Of a stretch of 64,000 nt of DNA, positions 8,604 through 16,619 are shown piece after piece. Source of the stretch: an uncultured Blautia sp. (GTDB lineage: Bacteria > Bacillota > Clostridia > Lachnospirales > Lachnospiraceae); NCBI GenBank assembly GCA_937893675.1, contig CALBGI010000075.1, positions 7,487 through 71,486 of the forward strand. Direction: 5' to 3'. The position numbers were made by a program, and so were the translations under genes. How positions within the stretch are numbered: position 1 is the stretch's first letter; the number at the start of each line of letters is the position of its first letter. The notes under the pieces are model-generated. The model worked only from the letters and a program-made list of their open reading frames with translations, had not been told where the DNA came from and did no database searches.

Positions 8604-8872
8604 AATTTCCTCCTAAGATAAAAAAATGACGCCCCTCACACGTTTGTGTGAAGGGCGATGATCATCGCGGTACCACCTTCATTATGCGAAAAAGCCTTCG
8701 CACATCTTAACTCCCTTAACGCGGGACTGACGGAAAGACTTACTGATTTTTCAGTCTTCCGGCTCCGAAGCTACCTTCTGCTGTCTTTTCACCAAAGCAC
8801 CTTTCAGCCTGCGGATGCTTCTCTCTGCGGGGCCAACAGCATACTCCTCTTCTTCTGTGCCGTTATTCTGGC
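8604..8872 (-). promoter_or_regulatory. T-box leader, tRNA-Val responsive
   Basis: The valS leader carries the conserved T-box sequence AAGGTGGTACCGCG at 8680-8667, which pairs with the tRNA acceptor end and forms the antiterminator. Stem I lies at about 8760-8850, with a GGAGTATGCTG motif like the usual AGTA loop. A GTA (valine) codon in GAAGGTAGCTTC near 8770 is the likely specifier; this assignment is inferred. A terminator hairpin stands just before the valS ribosome-binding site. Confidence 0.92.
8622..8656 (-). terminator. T-box terminator hairpin
   Basis: Minus-strand GCCCTTCACAC and GTGTGAGGGGC pair with one mismatch around a four-base loop (8631-8656), followed by ATTTTTTTATC. It competes with the antiterminator formed by the T-box sequence. 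Confidence 0.9.
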
Positions 8873-8876
8873 TTCT

Positions 8877-8905
8877 ACTATAATGAAATTTTATTTTTTT
8901 GTCAA
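8877..8905 (-). promoter_or_regulatory. Sigma-A promoter of the valS T-box leader
   Basis: Perfect TTGACA (8905-8900), 17-base spacer, TATAGT (8882-8877). Transcription should start near 8870, giving a leader of about 265 bases. Confidence 0.85.
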
Positions 8906-8928
8906 GACAAAGTGCCCCGATTTCACAT

Positions 8929-11900
8929 TTACTCCACACTTTTCAGCGATTCTACCATATCGATCTTTTTCAGCTTAAAATGCATGAAAAAGTTCACGAC
9001 CGCCGCAAAGCCCACGGTAAAGAGTCCGCTGTACAAAAAGCTCATGGCTTTGATGTTTCTTCCGAACATCACCGCGTCCACCTCCACGGTAACAATGACG
9101 TAGCGGTGCAGGAAAATGCCAAAAATACCGCCGGCCAGCACCCCGATCAGGGTGAGCAGCACATTTTCCCGGAACACGTAGGCCGAAACCTCTTTGTCGT
9201 AAAAGCCCAGAACCTTCAACGTTGCCAGCTCTCTCTGCCGTTCCGTGATATTAATGTTGTTGAGATTATAAAGCACCACAAAGGCCAGCATTCCTGCAGA
9301 AACAATAAGCACTATAATGACCATGCCAAGAGAGTTCAGCATTCTTTCTATCTGCTCTGCAATGCTGCTGGTGTAACTGATGCTCAGGGCTGCCGGATAT
9401 TTCAGGATTTCGTTTCCTATGCTCTGGATCTCATCCTTGTATTCTTCCTTCACCGTAAACACCGTTGTGGTATATTCCGGCTTTTCCCCAAAGGTCTTTT
9501 CGTATACCTTGGGTGTCATATAAATATAGTGTGCCATATAGTTTTCTGTTATGGATGCGATCTTCACCTTATATTCCTTGTTGTCCCGGACGATCGTCAG
9601 CTCATCTCCCACGGACAGTCCTGTGAGGCTTGCCGTTTTTTCACTCACAGCCGCACCCTCATCTGTCAGAGAAAACGGCTCCTTTGTTCTGCGGTCCTGC
9701 AGGGTAACATCCTTGCTGAAATTCTCCAGCTCTTCCGGCACATACACATAGGCACTGATGCTGGACCGTTCCCGGGGAACGCTGTAGCTGGAAAGCTGCA
9801 CATGGGTATAGTGATCCAACTTTTCGTTTCCCTCCAGAAATTCCTCCAGCGCCTTTTGCTCCTGCTGCGTCGCATCCTCGTCGCCGATAATGGCCGCGTC
9901 ATAGTGCTGCAGCTCTTCATACTGACGGACTCCGATGTCCATAATGGAATCCTTGATCCCATATCCCACCAGCATCAGAGCCATGCTTCCCGCAATTCCG
10001 AAAATCGTCATAAGAAGACGTTTTTTATAGCGGAAAAGATTCCGCAGGGTGGATTTCCAGGTAAAGCTCAAATGTCTCCACACAATCCCCACCCGTTCCA
10101 GAAGGATCCGTTTGCCTTCCTTGGGCGCGGGCGGCCGCATCAGAGAAGCCGGCGTCTCCGCCAGAGCCTTTGCACAGGAGAATATCGTTGCTCCTATGGT
10201 GCAGATAACCGCCGCTACAGATGCGATCAGCGCGAAGCGCCATTTATACTGGATATGCAGCGTGCTCGCCATATTGTGATACATCAGGCCGTAGGCTTTG
10301 ATGATAATGTACGGAAGGATCTTCTGCCCGATGGCAACGCCCAGAACACTTCCTCCCATGGTTGCCAGAAACGCATAATTGAGATATTTGGAGGCAATGG
10401 CATACTTTCCATAGCCCAGCGCTTTCAACGTTCCAATCTGTGTTCTCTGCTCCTCCACCATCCGCGTCATGGTGGTAAGACTCACCAAGGCCGCTACCAG
10501 GAAAAAGATGACCGGGAATACCTGGCCGATGTTGCGGATACGGTCCGCATTGTCTCCGTAGTCCGAATACTCCGGCAAATCGTGGCGGTCACTCACAATC
10601 CATTCCGGTTTCTTGAGTTCTTCTATCTCCCGCTGGGCATCCGCAAGCTCTGTTTCCGCTTCCGCAAATTCCGTCTCCGCTTCCTTCTTGGCGTCGGCAT
10701 ATTCCTTTTTGCCGTTGGCAAGCTCTGTTTCGCCGTTGGCAAGCTCCTTTTTCGCGTCGGCAAGCTTCTGCTCGTTCTCTGCGATCTCGGCTTCCCCGTT
10801 TATCAGTTCCTGCTCGCTTGCTGCAATCTGTGCTTCCCCATCTGCCAGTTCCTGTTCCCCTGCCGCGATCTGGCCCCAGGCTGCGCTGATCTCAGCCGCA
10901 TTGGCATCGATTTCCGCCTGCCCGGCATACAGCGTGTTTTTCGCCTCGTCAAGCTGTGCCTGTCCGGCGTTTAACTGCTCCTCACTTGCCAGAAGCTCTT
11001 CCTGCACCGGAACAAGCTCTGCCGCCTGCTGTTCCAGCTGCGCCCGTCCCTGATCGATCTGCTCCTGGGTCTGTGGGAAAGCCGCCTCCTGTGCAAGAAT
11101 GCTCTGCTCCTGCGTGTTTAACTCAGCAAGACCTGCGTCGATCTGGACAATGCTTCCCTCAAGCTGGCTTCTGGCAGCTGCCAGCTGCGCCTTTGTCTCT
11201 TCCAGCATGGCCGCCTGGTTTTCCACTTCCGCCTGACTGGTAGCTGCGGTTTCCTCCGCCTGGACAGTCTCTGCGGTTTTTGCCTCTATCTCTTCCGGCG
11301 CAGCAGTCTCTGAATTCTGAAGCGCCTCAAGCTCTGCCCGCAATGCCTGTGCCTGCGCCGTCAGCTCGTCGGCCTTTGTCCTGGCGGCCGCGAGGGCTTC
11401 CTCCTGGGACGGGATCTGCGCTTCTTGGGCCTCCACCTCCGAAAGCCCGGCCGCGCACTGCTCCCTCTGCGCGTTCAGCTCCTGCCTTTTCGCTGCAATC
11501 TGCTCTTTGCCCGCTGCCGCCGCTGCGATTCCCGCATCCAGCTCCGCCTGACTCTGATCCAACGTTGCTCTGGCCGCCTCAATCTGCGCCAGCCCCGCAT
11601 TCATCTGTTCCTTTCCGGCTGCGAGCTGTGCCCTTCCTGCATCCAGCTGTTCCTGCTGTACATTCACCTCATTCCAGCCCGCGTCAACCTCTGTCTGTGC
11701 GCTGTCCAGCTGATTCTGCCCGTCGATGGCCTGGGCTCTGGCGCTTTCCAGCTCTGCATAGCCATTTGAGAGCTCCTGCTTCGCGCTTTCCAGCTGCGCC
11801 CATCCGTCTGCAACCGTCGCCTTTGCATCTGTGAGCTTTTGGACGCCGTCATCATACTCTGCCTTGCCGTCTGCGAGCTCTTTTTCCCCGTCCGCCAGTT

Positions 11901-12747
11901 CTTTTTCTGCATCCGCAAGCTCTGCAAGCGCCTCTGCCTTGCCTTCCTCATATTCCTTTTTTGCATCGGCAAGCTCTGCTTCTGCTTCGCCCCGGATCTC
12001 TTCATAGCGTGCCTGACACTGAATCTCCTCAATGCCCTCCACCTGACCGGTAACCTTGTCAATGAGATTGTCATATCCGTCCGTATAACTTACAAGATCC
12101 TGCGCGCCCCTGGCCTTAAGATAAATCTGAGTATAAACCTCCTGCTCAAAGTCCTCCGGCATAACATAAGCGAACCCGCTGATCTCACCGGTTCCAAGCG
12201 TTGTGTTTCCTCTGCTGAAGGATATGTAAAGAGGAGCGGTTCCGATTCCTACAATGGTATATTCCTCCACCTGCAAAAGCTCGCTGCCCTCTTCCTGTGT
12301 AAATCGTATCCTGTCACCCAGCTGATATTTGTGCGTTTGCGCATAGGTTCTGTCCAGAAAAAGCTCACCGCTTTTTTCCGGAAGACGTCCCTCTGACACG
12401 GTAAGCTGATTTACCTTCTTATTCAGGGATTCGATGTGAAGTACCTTACTGGATTCCGTCTCCCCGCACACCACGTCCGTGGAAAAAGCCCCCTCCGCAT
12501 AGACAACTCCTTTTAGTTCTGTCAGAGCTTCCACGTCTTTATCCGTAAGTCCCATGGTGCTCATGACCTTCATATCCATCAACTGGGTCTCATCAAAATA
12601 AGCGTCCCCGGAATGGCGCATGTCAGGAGAAGCCGCCTGGATTCCTGAAAAAAAGGCAACCCCCAGCGCCACAATAAAGAAAATAGAAATAAACCGGGCC
12701 TTATTCTTGCGAATTTCCATAAAAAAATCTTTCCGTATTGCTTTCAT
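8929..12747 (-). CDS. ABC transporter permease, FtsX-like, with very long coiled coil
   Basis: A 1272-residue membrane protein with one N-terminal helix (about 15-35), an extracytoplasmic region, two FtsX/MacB-type permease blocks (three helices from about 735 to 860, and three near the C-terminus) and an extra helix before the second block. Between about 250 and 712 lies a long coiled coil of ELADGEKELADG-type and AQLDAGRAQL-type repeats, predicted outside the membrane. Such permeases work with an ATPase as mechanotransmission or export machines rather than classical importers. The ATPase gene is 9 bases upstream and the Shine-Dalgarno site AGGAG is good. No accessory MacA-like protein is nearby. 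Substrate unknown. Confidence 0.9.
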   Translation of the reverse strand: MKAIRKDFFMEIRKNKARFISIFFIVALGVAFFSGIQAASPDMRHSGDAYFDETQLMDMKVMSTMGLTDKDVEALTELKGVVYAEGAFSTDVVCGETESSKVLHIESLNKKVNQLTVSEGRLPEKSGELFLDRTYAQTHKYQLGDRIRFTQEEGSELLQVEEYTIVGIGTAPLYISFSRGNTTLGTGEISGFAYVMPEDFEQEVYTQIYLKARGAQDLVSYTDGYDNLIDKVTGQVEGIEEIQCQARYEEIRGEAEAELADAKKEYEEGKAEALAELADAEKELADGEKELADGKAEYDDGVQKLTDAKATVADGWAQLESAKQELSNGYAELESARAQAIDGQNQLDSAQTEVDAGWNEVNVQQEQLDAGRAQLAAGKEQMNAGLAQIEAARATLDQSQAELDAGIAAAAAGKEQIAAKRQELNAQREQCAAGLSEVEAQEAQIPSQEEALAAARTKADELTAQAQALRAELEALQNSETAAPEEIEAKTAETVQAEETAATSQAEVENQAAMLEETKAQLAAARSQLEGSIVQIDAGLAELNTQEQSILAQEAAFPQTQEQIDQGRAQLEQQAAELVPVQEELLASEEQLNAGQAQLDEAKNTLYAGQAEIDANAAEISAAWGQIAAGEQELADGEAQIAASEQELINGEAEIAENEQKLADAKKELANGETELANGKKEYADAKKEAETEFAEAETELADAQREIEELKKPEWIVSDRHDLPEYSDYGDNADRIRNIGQVFPVIFFLVAALVSLTTMTRMVEEQRTQIGTLKALGYGKYAIASKYLNYAFLATMGGSVLGVAIGQKILPYIIIKAYGLMYHNMASTLHIQYKWRFALIASVAAVICTIGATIFSCAKALAETPASLMRPPAPKEGKRILLERVGIVWRHLSFTWKSTLRNLFRYKKRLLMTIFGIAGSMALMLVGYGIKDSIMDIGVRQYEELQHYDAAIIGDEDATQQEQKALEEFLEGNEKLDHYTHVQLSSYSVPRERSSISAYVYVPEELENFSKDVTLQDRRTKEPFSLTDEGAAVSEKTASLTGLSVGDELTIVRDNKEYKVKIASITENYMAHYIYMTPKVYEKTFGEKPEYTTTVFTVKEEYKDEIQSIGNEILKYPAALSISYTSSIAEQIERMLNSLGMVIIVLIVSAGMLAFVVLYNLNNINITERQRELATLKVLGFYDKEVSAYVFRENVLLTLIGVLAGGIFGIFLHRYVIVTVEVDAVMFGRNIKAMSFLYSGLFTVGFAAVVNFFMHFKLKKIDMVESLKSVE

Positions 12748-12756
12748 CCGATTCTC

Positions 12757-13473
12757 CTACCACTCGATCTCTTCTACAGGTGTTGGGGTTTCATTCTGCG
12801 TCATTCTGGAAACCTTGCCGTTTTTAATTTTTATCACACGGTCTGCCATAGGCGTCAGCGCTGAATTGTGCGTGATGACAATGACCGTCATCCCTCTCTG
12901 CCTGCACATATCCTGCAAAAGCTTGAGTATTGCCTTTCCGGTCTGATAATCCAGCGCGCCCGTAGGCTCATCGCACAAAAGAAGCTTGGGATTCTTCGCC
13001 AAAGCTCTTGCAATGGACACTCTCTGCTGCTCACCGCCGGAAAGCTGCGCCGGAAAATTGTGAAGGCGTTCTTTCAGCCCCACCTCCTCCAGCACTTCCC
13101 TGGCATCCAGCGGATTCCTGCAGATCTGCATCGCCAGCTCCACATTCTCCAGCGCCGTCAGGTTCGGAACCAGATTGTAAAACTGAAACACAAATCCGAT
13201 GTCGTCTCTCCGGTAAGCAGTGAGCTGCTTGCTGTTGTATTTTGCCACATTTCTGCCATCCACCCAGACCTTGCCGCTGGTAGCTGTATCCATGCCTCCC
13301 AGGATGTTGAGCACTGTGGTTTTTCCGGCGCCGCTCGGCCCTACGATCACCACAAACTCGCCCTCCCCTATCTGGAAGCTGATTTCATCCACCGCCACGA
13401 TCGGCATTTCCTTGGTCCCGTATATTTTTGAAACGTTTTCAAGTTTTACATAATCTTCTCTGTACTCTCCCAT
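12757..13473 (-). CDS. ABC transporter ATP-binding protein (MacB/LolD type)
   Basis: The energy-supplying partner of the downstream FtsX-like permease. The 238-residue protein has Walker A GPSGAGKTT, Q-loop FVFQFYNL, signature LSGGEQQR, Walker B LLLCDEPTGALD and the switch His in VIVITHNS. The frame extends upstream to 13545, but the ATG at 13473 follows an AGGAG site by six bases and gives the usual family length. The leader contains a small hairpin (AGCGGGC/GCCCGCT, 13499-13516), and the promoter is at 13551-13579. Confidence 0.95.
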   Translation of the reverse strand: MGEYREDYVKLENVSKIYGTKEMPIVAVDEISFQIGEGEFVVIVGPSGAGKTTVLNILGGMDTATSGKVWVDGRNVAKYNSKQLTAYRRDDIGFVFQFYNLVPNLTALENVELAMQICRNPLDAREVLEEVGLKERLHNFPAQLSGGEQQRVSIARALAKNPKLLLCDEPTGALDYQTGKAILKLLQDMCRQRGMTVIVITHNSALTPMADRVIKIKNGKVSRMTQNETPTPVEEIEW

Positions 13474-13550
13474 AGGCCGCTCCTGTCTGCTGTATATCAG
13501 CGGGCTGACGCCCGCTTTGCTTGGTCTTCTGCTGCATATTTTCATATGTT

Positions 13551-13579
13551 AGTATAGCATTGCGCTTATTTTTCTTCAA
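13551..13579 (-). promoter_or_regulatory. Sigma-A-type promoter of the ABC pair
   Basis: TTGAAG (13579-13574), 17-base spacer, TATACT (13556-13551), about 78 bases before the ATPase start. The leader includes the 13499-13516 hairpin. Confidence 0.65.
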
Positions 13580-13623
13580 TCACCAACACAAGCTTTGCCA
13601 AAAAGTTTTGCAGACAAAACAAA

Positions 13624-13644
13624 GAACCCTGCACTGCAGGATTC
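13624..13644 (-). terminator. Terminator after the XRE gene
   Basis: Minus-strand GAATCCTG and CAGGGTTC pair around a five-base loop and are followed by TTTGTTTTG. It ends the DUF3796-XRE unit just ahead of the ABC promoter. Confidence 0.6.
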
Positions 13645-13649
13645 TCCGC

Positions 13650-13853
13650 CTAGCTCTCTTCCGTAAAATAAAACAATTCCTCCACTGTTGTTTCAAATAT
13701 TTTTGCAATGTCCATTGCCAGCTTCAGAGAAGGATTATACTTCCCGTTTTCCAGATTTCCGATGGTCTCTCTTCGCACATTGACCAGATATGCCAAGTCG
13801 CTCTGGCTCATGTGATATCTTGCCCGATATTCCTTTAACCTTGTATGAAGCAT
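13650..13853 (-). CDS. Small XRE/Cro-type transcriptional regulator
   Basis: A 67-residue protein that is essentially a helix-turn-helix DNA-binding domain (residues 5-60). MSQSDLAYLVNVRRETIGNLENGKYNPSL is the HTH and recognition-helix region, and it ends in FETTVEELF, as in the compact YozG-like regulators of Firmicutes. It is four bases downstream of the DUF3796 membrane protein gene, so they share a transcript. A perfect dyad over the -10 of that promoter (14392-14409) is a likely binding site, which would make the pair self-regulated; that is inferred. Confidence 0.92.
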   Translation of the reverse strand: MLHTRLKEYRARYHMSQSDLAYLVNVRRETIGNLENGKYNPSLKLAMDIAKIFETTVEELFYFTEES

Positions 13854-13857
13854 CTTC

Positions 13858-14349
13858 TCACCTCATTTCCTGGCCCTGCTCCAGCTCCTCCAGCAGTTTC
13901 TTTTCCTTTCGCCGAAAGCGGAGCATACTGATGGAAAAAACCAGAATCATCAATATCAGACTGAGAATAATCAGCATAAAGCTCAGCATGTACTGTTCCA
14001 GGGTAAAAGCACCTACGGTCGCCAGATTCCCCTGGATGGATATTCCCACATATTCCTGCCCCATCCCAATTGTCATCCCGCGGATAAACAATATAAACAT
14101 TCCTCCTGCAATCACTGCAAAAGCACTCCAGAAGCTCCGCGTGCTCGCCCTGCGCACATTCTCCCAAAACAGTTCATCTGCCTTCATATTCTTATAGGAA
14201 AAGAAGGTAAAAAACAGCAAAAACGGGATGAACACCGGTACAAAAAAGATTCCCAGGATTCCTAAAACTCCCAGCCAGCCAAGGTACGATAAGGGGTTCG
14301 ATGGAAACAGCCTTTTCAGCATACTTCTAAAATTTTTTTCTCCCTTCAT
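13858..14349 (-). CDS. DUF3796-like membrane protein
   Basis: A 163-residue protein with a predicted pattern of four membrane helices: two close together at about 22-50, one near 75-90 and one near 120-145. A basic and then acidic C-terminal tail (RFRRKEKKLLEELEQGQ) should be cytoplasmic. The arrangement with a following XRE regulator and the sequence style suggest DUF3796; I assign the family from memory without a search. Function is unknown; the usual pairing suggests a membrane-stress or signalling role, but nothing in the sequence proves it. Confidence 0.75.
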   Translation of the reverse strand: MKGEKNFRSMLKRLFPSNPLSYLGWLGVLGILGIFFVPVFIPFLLFFTFFSYKNMKADELFWENVRRASTRSFWSAFAVIAGGMFILFIRGMTIGMGQEYVGISIQGNLATVGAFTLEQYMLSFMLIILSLILMILVFSISMLRFRRKEKKLLEELEQGQEMR

Positions 14350-14391
14350 AAAAAAATCCCTCCTTCTGTTTGTGCGAAATACTTATCTTGT

Positions 14392-14427
14392 TGTGATAAA
14401 TATATCACATCGTCAAAAGGAAGTCAA
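14392..14427 (-). promoter_or_regulatory. Promoter with overlapping operator for DUF3796-XRE
   Basis: Minus-strand TTGACT (14427-14422), 17-base spacer, TATATT (14404-14399). A perfect seven-base inverted repeat, TGTGATA-AATA-TATCACA (14392-14409), covers the -10 element, the classical place for repression. The XRE protein encoded by the unit is the natural candidate. Confidence 0.7.
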
Positions 14428-14565
14428 TCCTTTCGTCACACCTCAGGTGCGGCAATTCCAACAAAAACAGAGGACCAATTTTATTCATACCTTACAAAAT
14501 TCACTTTTTCATCTGTTTCCTCTTGTATTTTTTTCATAAATCGAGTATAAATAAATTACAAGTTT

Positions 14566-14641
14566 TGGGAATGTTCCCATTTCAATTTTTAATATGGCCT
14601 GAATAAAAATTATATTTTTTATTTCATTTTGGGAACGTTCC
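14566..14641 (+). promoter_or_regulatory. Paired palindromic operators upstream of the binding-protein gene
   Basis: Two related palindromes: TGGGAATGTTCCCA at 14566-14579 and GGGAACGTTCC at 14631-14641. Their centres are 64 bases apart, and the second ends 22 bases before the start codon. They resemble sites of LacI/GalR-type repressors, which often bind in pairs and loop DNA. No convincing -35/-10 pair was found; TAATAT at 14590-14595 and TATATT at 14611-14616 are weak candidates. The rest of the 315-base gap is AT-rich without further signals. Confidence 0.6.
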
Positions 14642-14663
14642 TTTTTTCAAAGGAGGACTTAAT

Positions 14664-15701
14664 ATGAAGAAAAAAGCAATCGCAACTCTGCTGAGTACAG
14701 CACTCGCCGCCTCTGCTGTCTGTGGTTTCACTGTAACAGCAAATGCCGCTGACTACTCAGACAAAACCTTTTCCATCATTATCCGCAATGCAGGCAATCC
14801 CTACGCGGAAAAAGAAGCTGCCGGATTCCAGGAAGTCATTGAGGCTGCTGGCGCAAAATGTATTGTCAAAGCCCCGGAGACCGCCACAGCAGACAAACAG
14901 ATTCCTCTGATCCAGTCTTTGATTTCCCAGGAAGTTGACTGTATTGCCATTGCCAGCAACGACGTCAGCGCTCTGACTGCCGCTCTGCAGGATGCCATGG
15001 ATGAAGGGATCAAAGTATTGGCTCTGGACTCCAACGTTATCCCGGAAGCACGTCAGACTTTTGTAAATCAGGCCGGCGTTCAGGAGATTGGTCAGGCACT
15101 GGCAGACGCCGTTCTCGACATTTCCGGCGGGGAAGGACAGTATGCGATTCTTTCTGCAAGCAGCCAGTCTGCCAACCAGAATTCCTGGATTGAGGCAATG
15201 AAGACCGTTATGGAGGATGAAAAATATTCTGGTCTGGAGCTGGTGGAAGTTGCCTACGGTGATGATGAACCGCAGAAATCCACAGATCAGACACAGGCTC
15301 TTCTTGCCAAATATCCGGATTTGAAGGTAATCTGCTCTCCTACCACAGTCGGCATCTCAGCGGCTGCAAAAGTGCTGCAGGACAATAAATCCGAAGTGAA
15401 GCTTACCGGACTTGGACTTCCTTCTGAAATGTCCGCATATATCGGAGACGATGCAGAGCATCCCTGTCCTTACATGTTTCTCTGGAATCCGGAAGATGTA
15501 GGACGCCTGTCTGCGTACACTGCAATGGCGTTGGTGGACGGAACCATCACCGGTGAAGTCGGAGAAACCTTTGAAGCAGGAGAAATGGAAAACAGCCCAT
15601 ACACTATCACAGAATGTGAGGACGGCGGCTCCGAAATCATTCTTGGGCCTCCCTTCCGTTTCGATTCTTCCAATATTGATGAGTGGAAAGATATTTATTA
15701 A
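14664..15701 (+). CDS. Sugar-type ABC substrate-binding protein (RbsB/RhaS/LsrB-like)
   Basis: A periplasmic-binding-protein-fold receptor of 345 residues, similar in layout to ribose, rhamnose or autoinducer-2 receptors: an N-domain with SIIIRNAGNPYAEKEAAGFQ, a hinge LALDSNVIP near residue 115, and a C-domain with VGISAAAKVL. The signal peptide ends near residue 28 (TANA-AD) and has no proper lipobox: Cys20 sits in SAVCG. The protein may therefore be secreted or loosely attached, which is unusual for a Firmicute binding protein. AAGGAGG precedes the start. No permease or ATPase gene is adjacent; deacetylase and esterase genes follow. Confidence 0.88.
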   Translation: MKKKAIATLLSTALAASAVCGFTVTANAADYSDKTFSIIIRNAGNPYAEKEAAGFQEVIEAAGAKCIVKAPETATADKQIPLIQSLISQEVDCIAIASNDVSALTAALQDAMDEGIKVLALDSNVIPEARQTFVNQAGVQEIGQALADAVLDISGGEGQYAILSASSQSANQNSWIEAMKTVMEDEKYSGLELVEVAYGDDEPQKSTDQTQALLAKYPDLKVICSPTTVGISAAAKVLQDNKSEVKLTGLGLPSEMSAYIGDDAEHPCPYMFLWNPEDVGRLSAYTAMALVDGTITGEVGETFEAGEMENSPYTITECEDGGSEIILGPPFRFDSSNIDEWKDIY

Positions 15702-15722
15702 TCCTAAAAGAAGGCTTTTTAT

Positions 15723-16604
15723 ATGCTAAGATTACGAGAAGATATTCCTCTTTTTCCTCAGGGAAGAAAAAAAGCTTTTACTTTGAGCTCTGACGACGGT
15801 GTAACACAGGACGGACGGCTTATCTCTCTTATGAAAGCCTACGGCATCAAAGGAACTTTTTTCCTTAATTCCGGTCTTATGGGCGAGCGCGACTGGCTCG
15901 TCCAACCCGGAATCAATGCCAGCCATTACAAATACCGTTCCGAAGAAATCACAGAAATCTATGATGGTTTTGAAATTGCGGTCCACACCATGACCCATCC
16001 GGATCTTACGCGTATTCCAACTGCCATGGCAGCCTGGGAAATCTCAGAAAATAAACAGCATCTGGAATCCCTGGTAAAACACCCGGTGCAGGGCATGTCC
16101 TATCCCTTTGGAACTTACAATGACGAAGTAACCAACACTGCAAAAATCTGCGGTATTGCTTATTCACGCACAGTCAACACCACCGGCGCTTTTTCTCTGC
16201 CTGACAATTTTCTGGTCTGGAATCCAACCTGCCACTACTGCGACAGCCAACGGACGGAACTTGCGCAAAAATTTCTCAAGCCGGTAACCGCAAAAGAATA
16301 TCAAGCCCCGCTTCTTTATTACGTATGGGGACACGCCTATCAGCTGGATGCTTATCAGGATTGGGAATCCATGGAGAAATTTTTTTCTCTTATTGGCGGA
16401 CACGAAGAAATATGGTATGCTGACAATATAGAAATCTGTAATTACATGCAGGCCGTAAACAGCTTGATCTATTCTTCCTGCGGTACTTACATTGCAAATC
16501 CTTCCAGTCTGGATGTGTGGATGCAGATCGATAAAAAAACCTACCTCATTCCCAGCGGAAAAACCATTTCTGTAGACTGGAAGCATCTGGATGATTCCAT
16601 ATAA
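15723..16604 (+). CDS. Polysaccharide deacetylase family protein (NodB)
   Basis: A metal-dependent N- or O-deacetylase of the carbohydrate esterase 4 type, 293 residues. The NodB fold is visible: LSSDDG with Asp24/Asp25, then HTMTHPDL giving His88 and His92 for the metal triad. MSYPFGTYND near residue 130 is the usual arginine/proline-loop region, and WGHAY contributes a later His. A C-terminal addition (about 235-293) looks beta-rich. No signal peptide or membrane segment is present, so it should act inside the cell on imported material. It lies 21 bases after the binding protein and 15 before the esterase, in one operon. Confidence 0.9.
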   Translation: MLRLREDIPLFPQGRKKAFTLSSDDGVTQDGRLISLMKAYGIKGTFFLNSGLMGERDWLVQPGINASHYKYRSEEITEIYDGFEIAVHTMTHPDLTRIPTAMAAWEISENKQHLESLVKHPVQGMSYPFGTYNDEVTNTAKICGIAYSRTVNTTGAFSLPDNFLVWNPTCHYCDSQRTELAQKFLKPVTAKEYQAPLLYYVWGHAYQLDAYQDWESMEKFFSLIGGHEEIWYADNIEICNYMQAVNSLIYSSCGTYIANPSSLDVWMQIDKKTYLIPSGKTISVDWKHLDDSI

Positions 16605-16619
16605 ACTGACATGTGAGGA

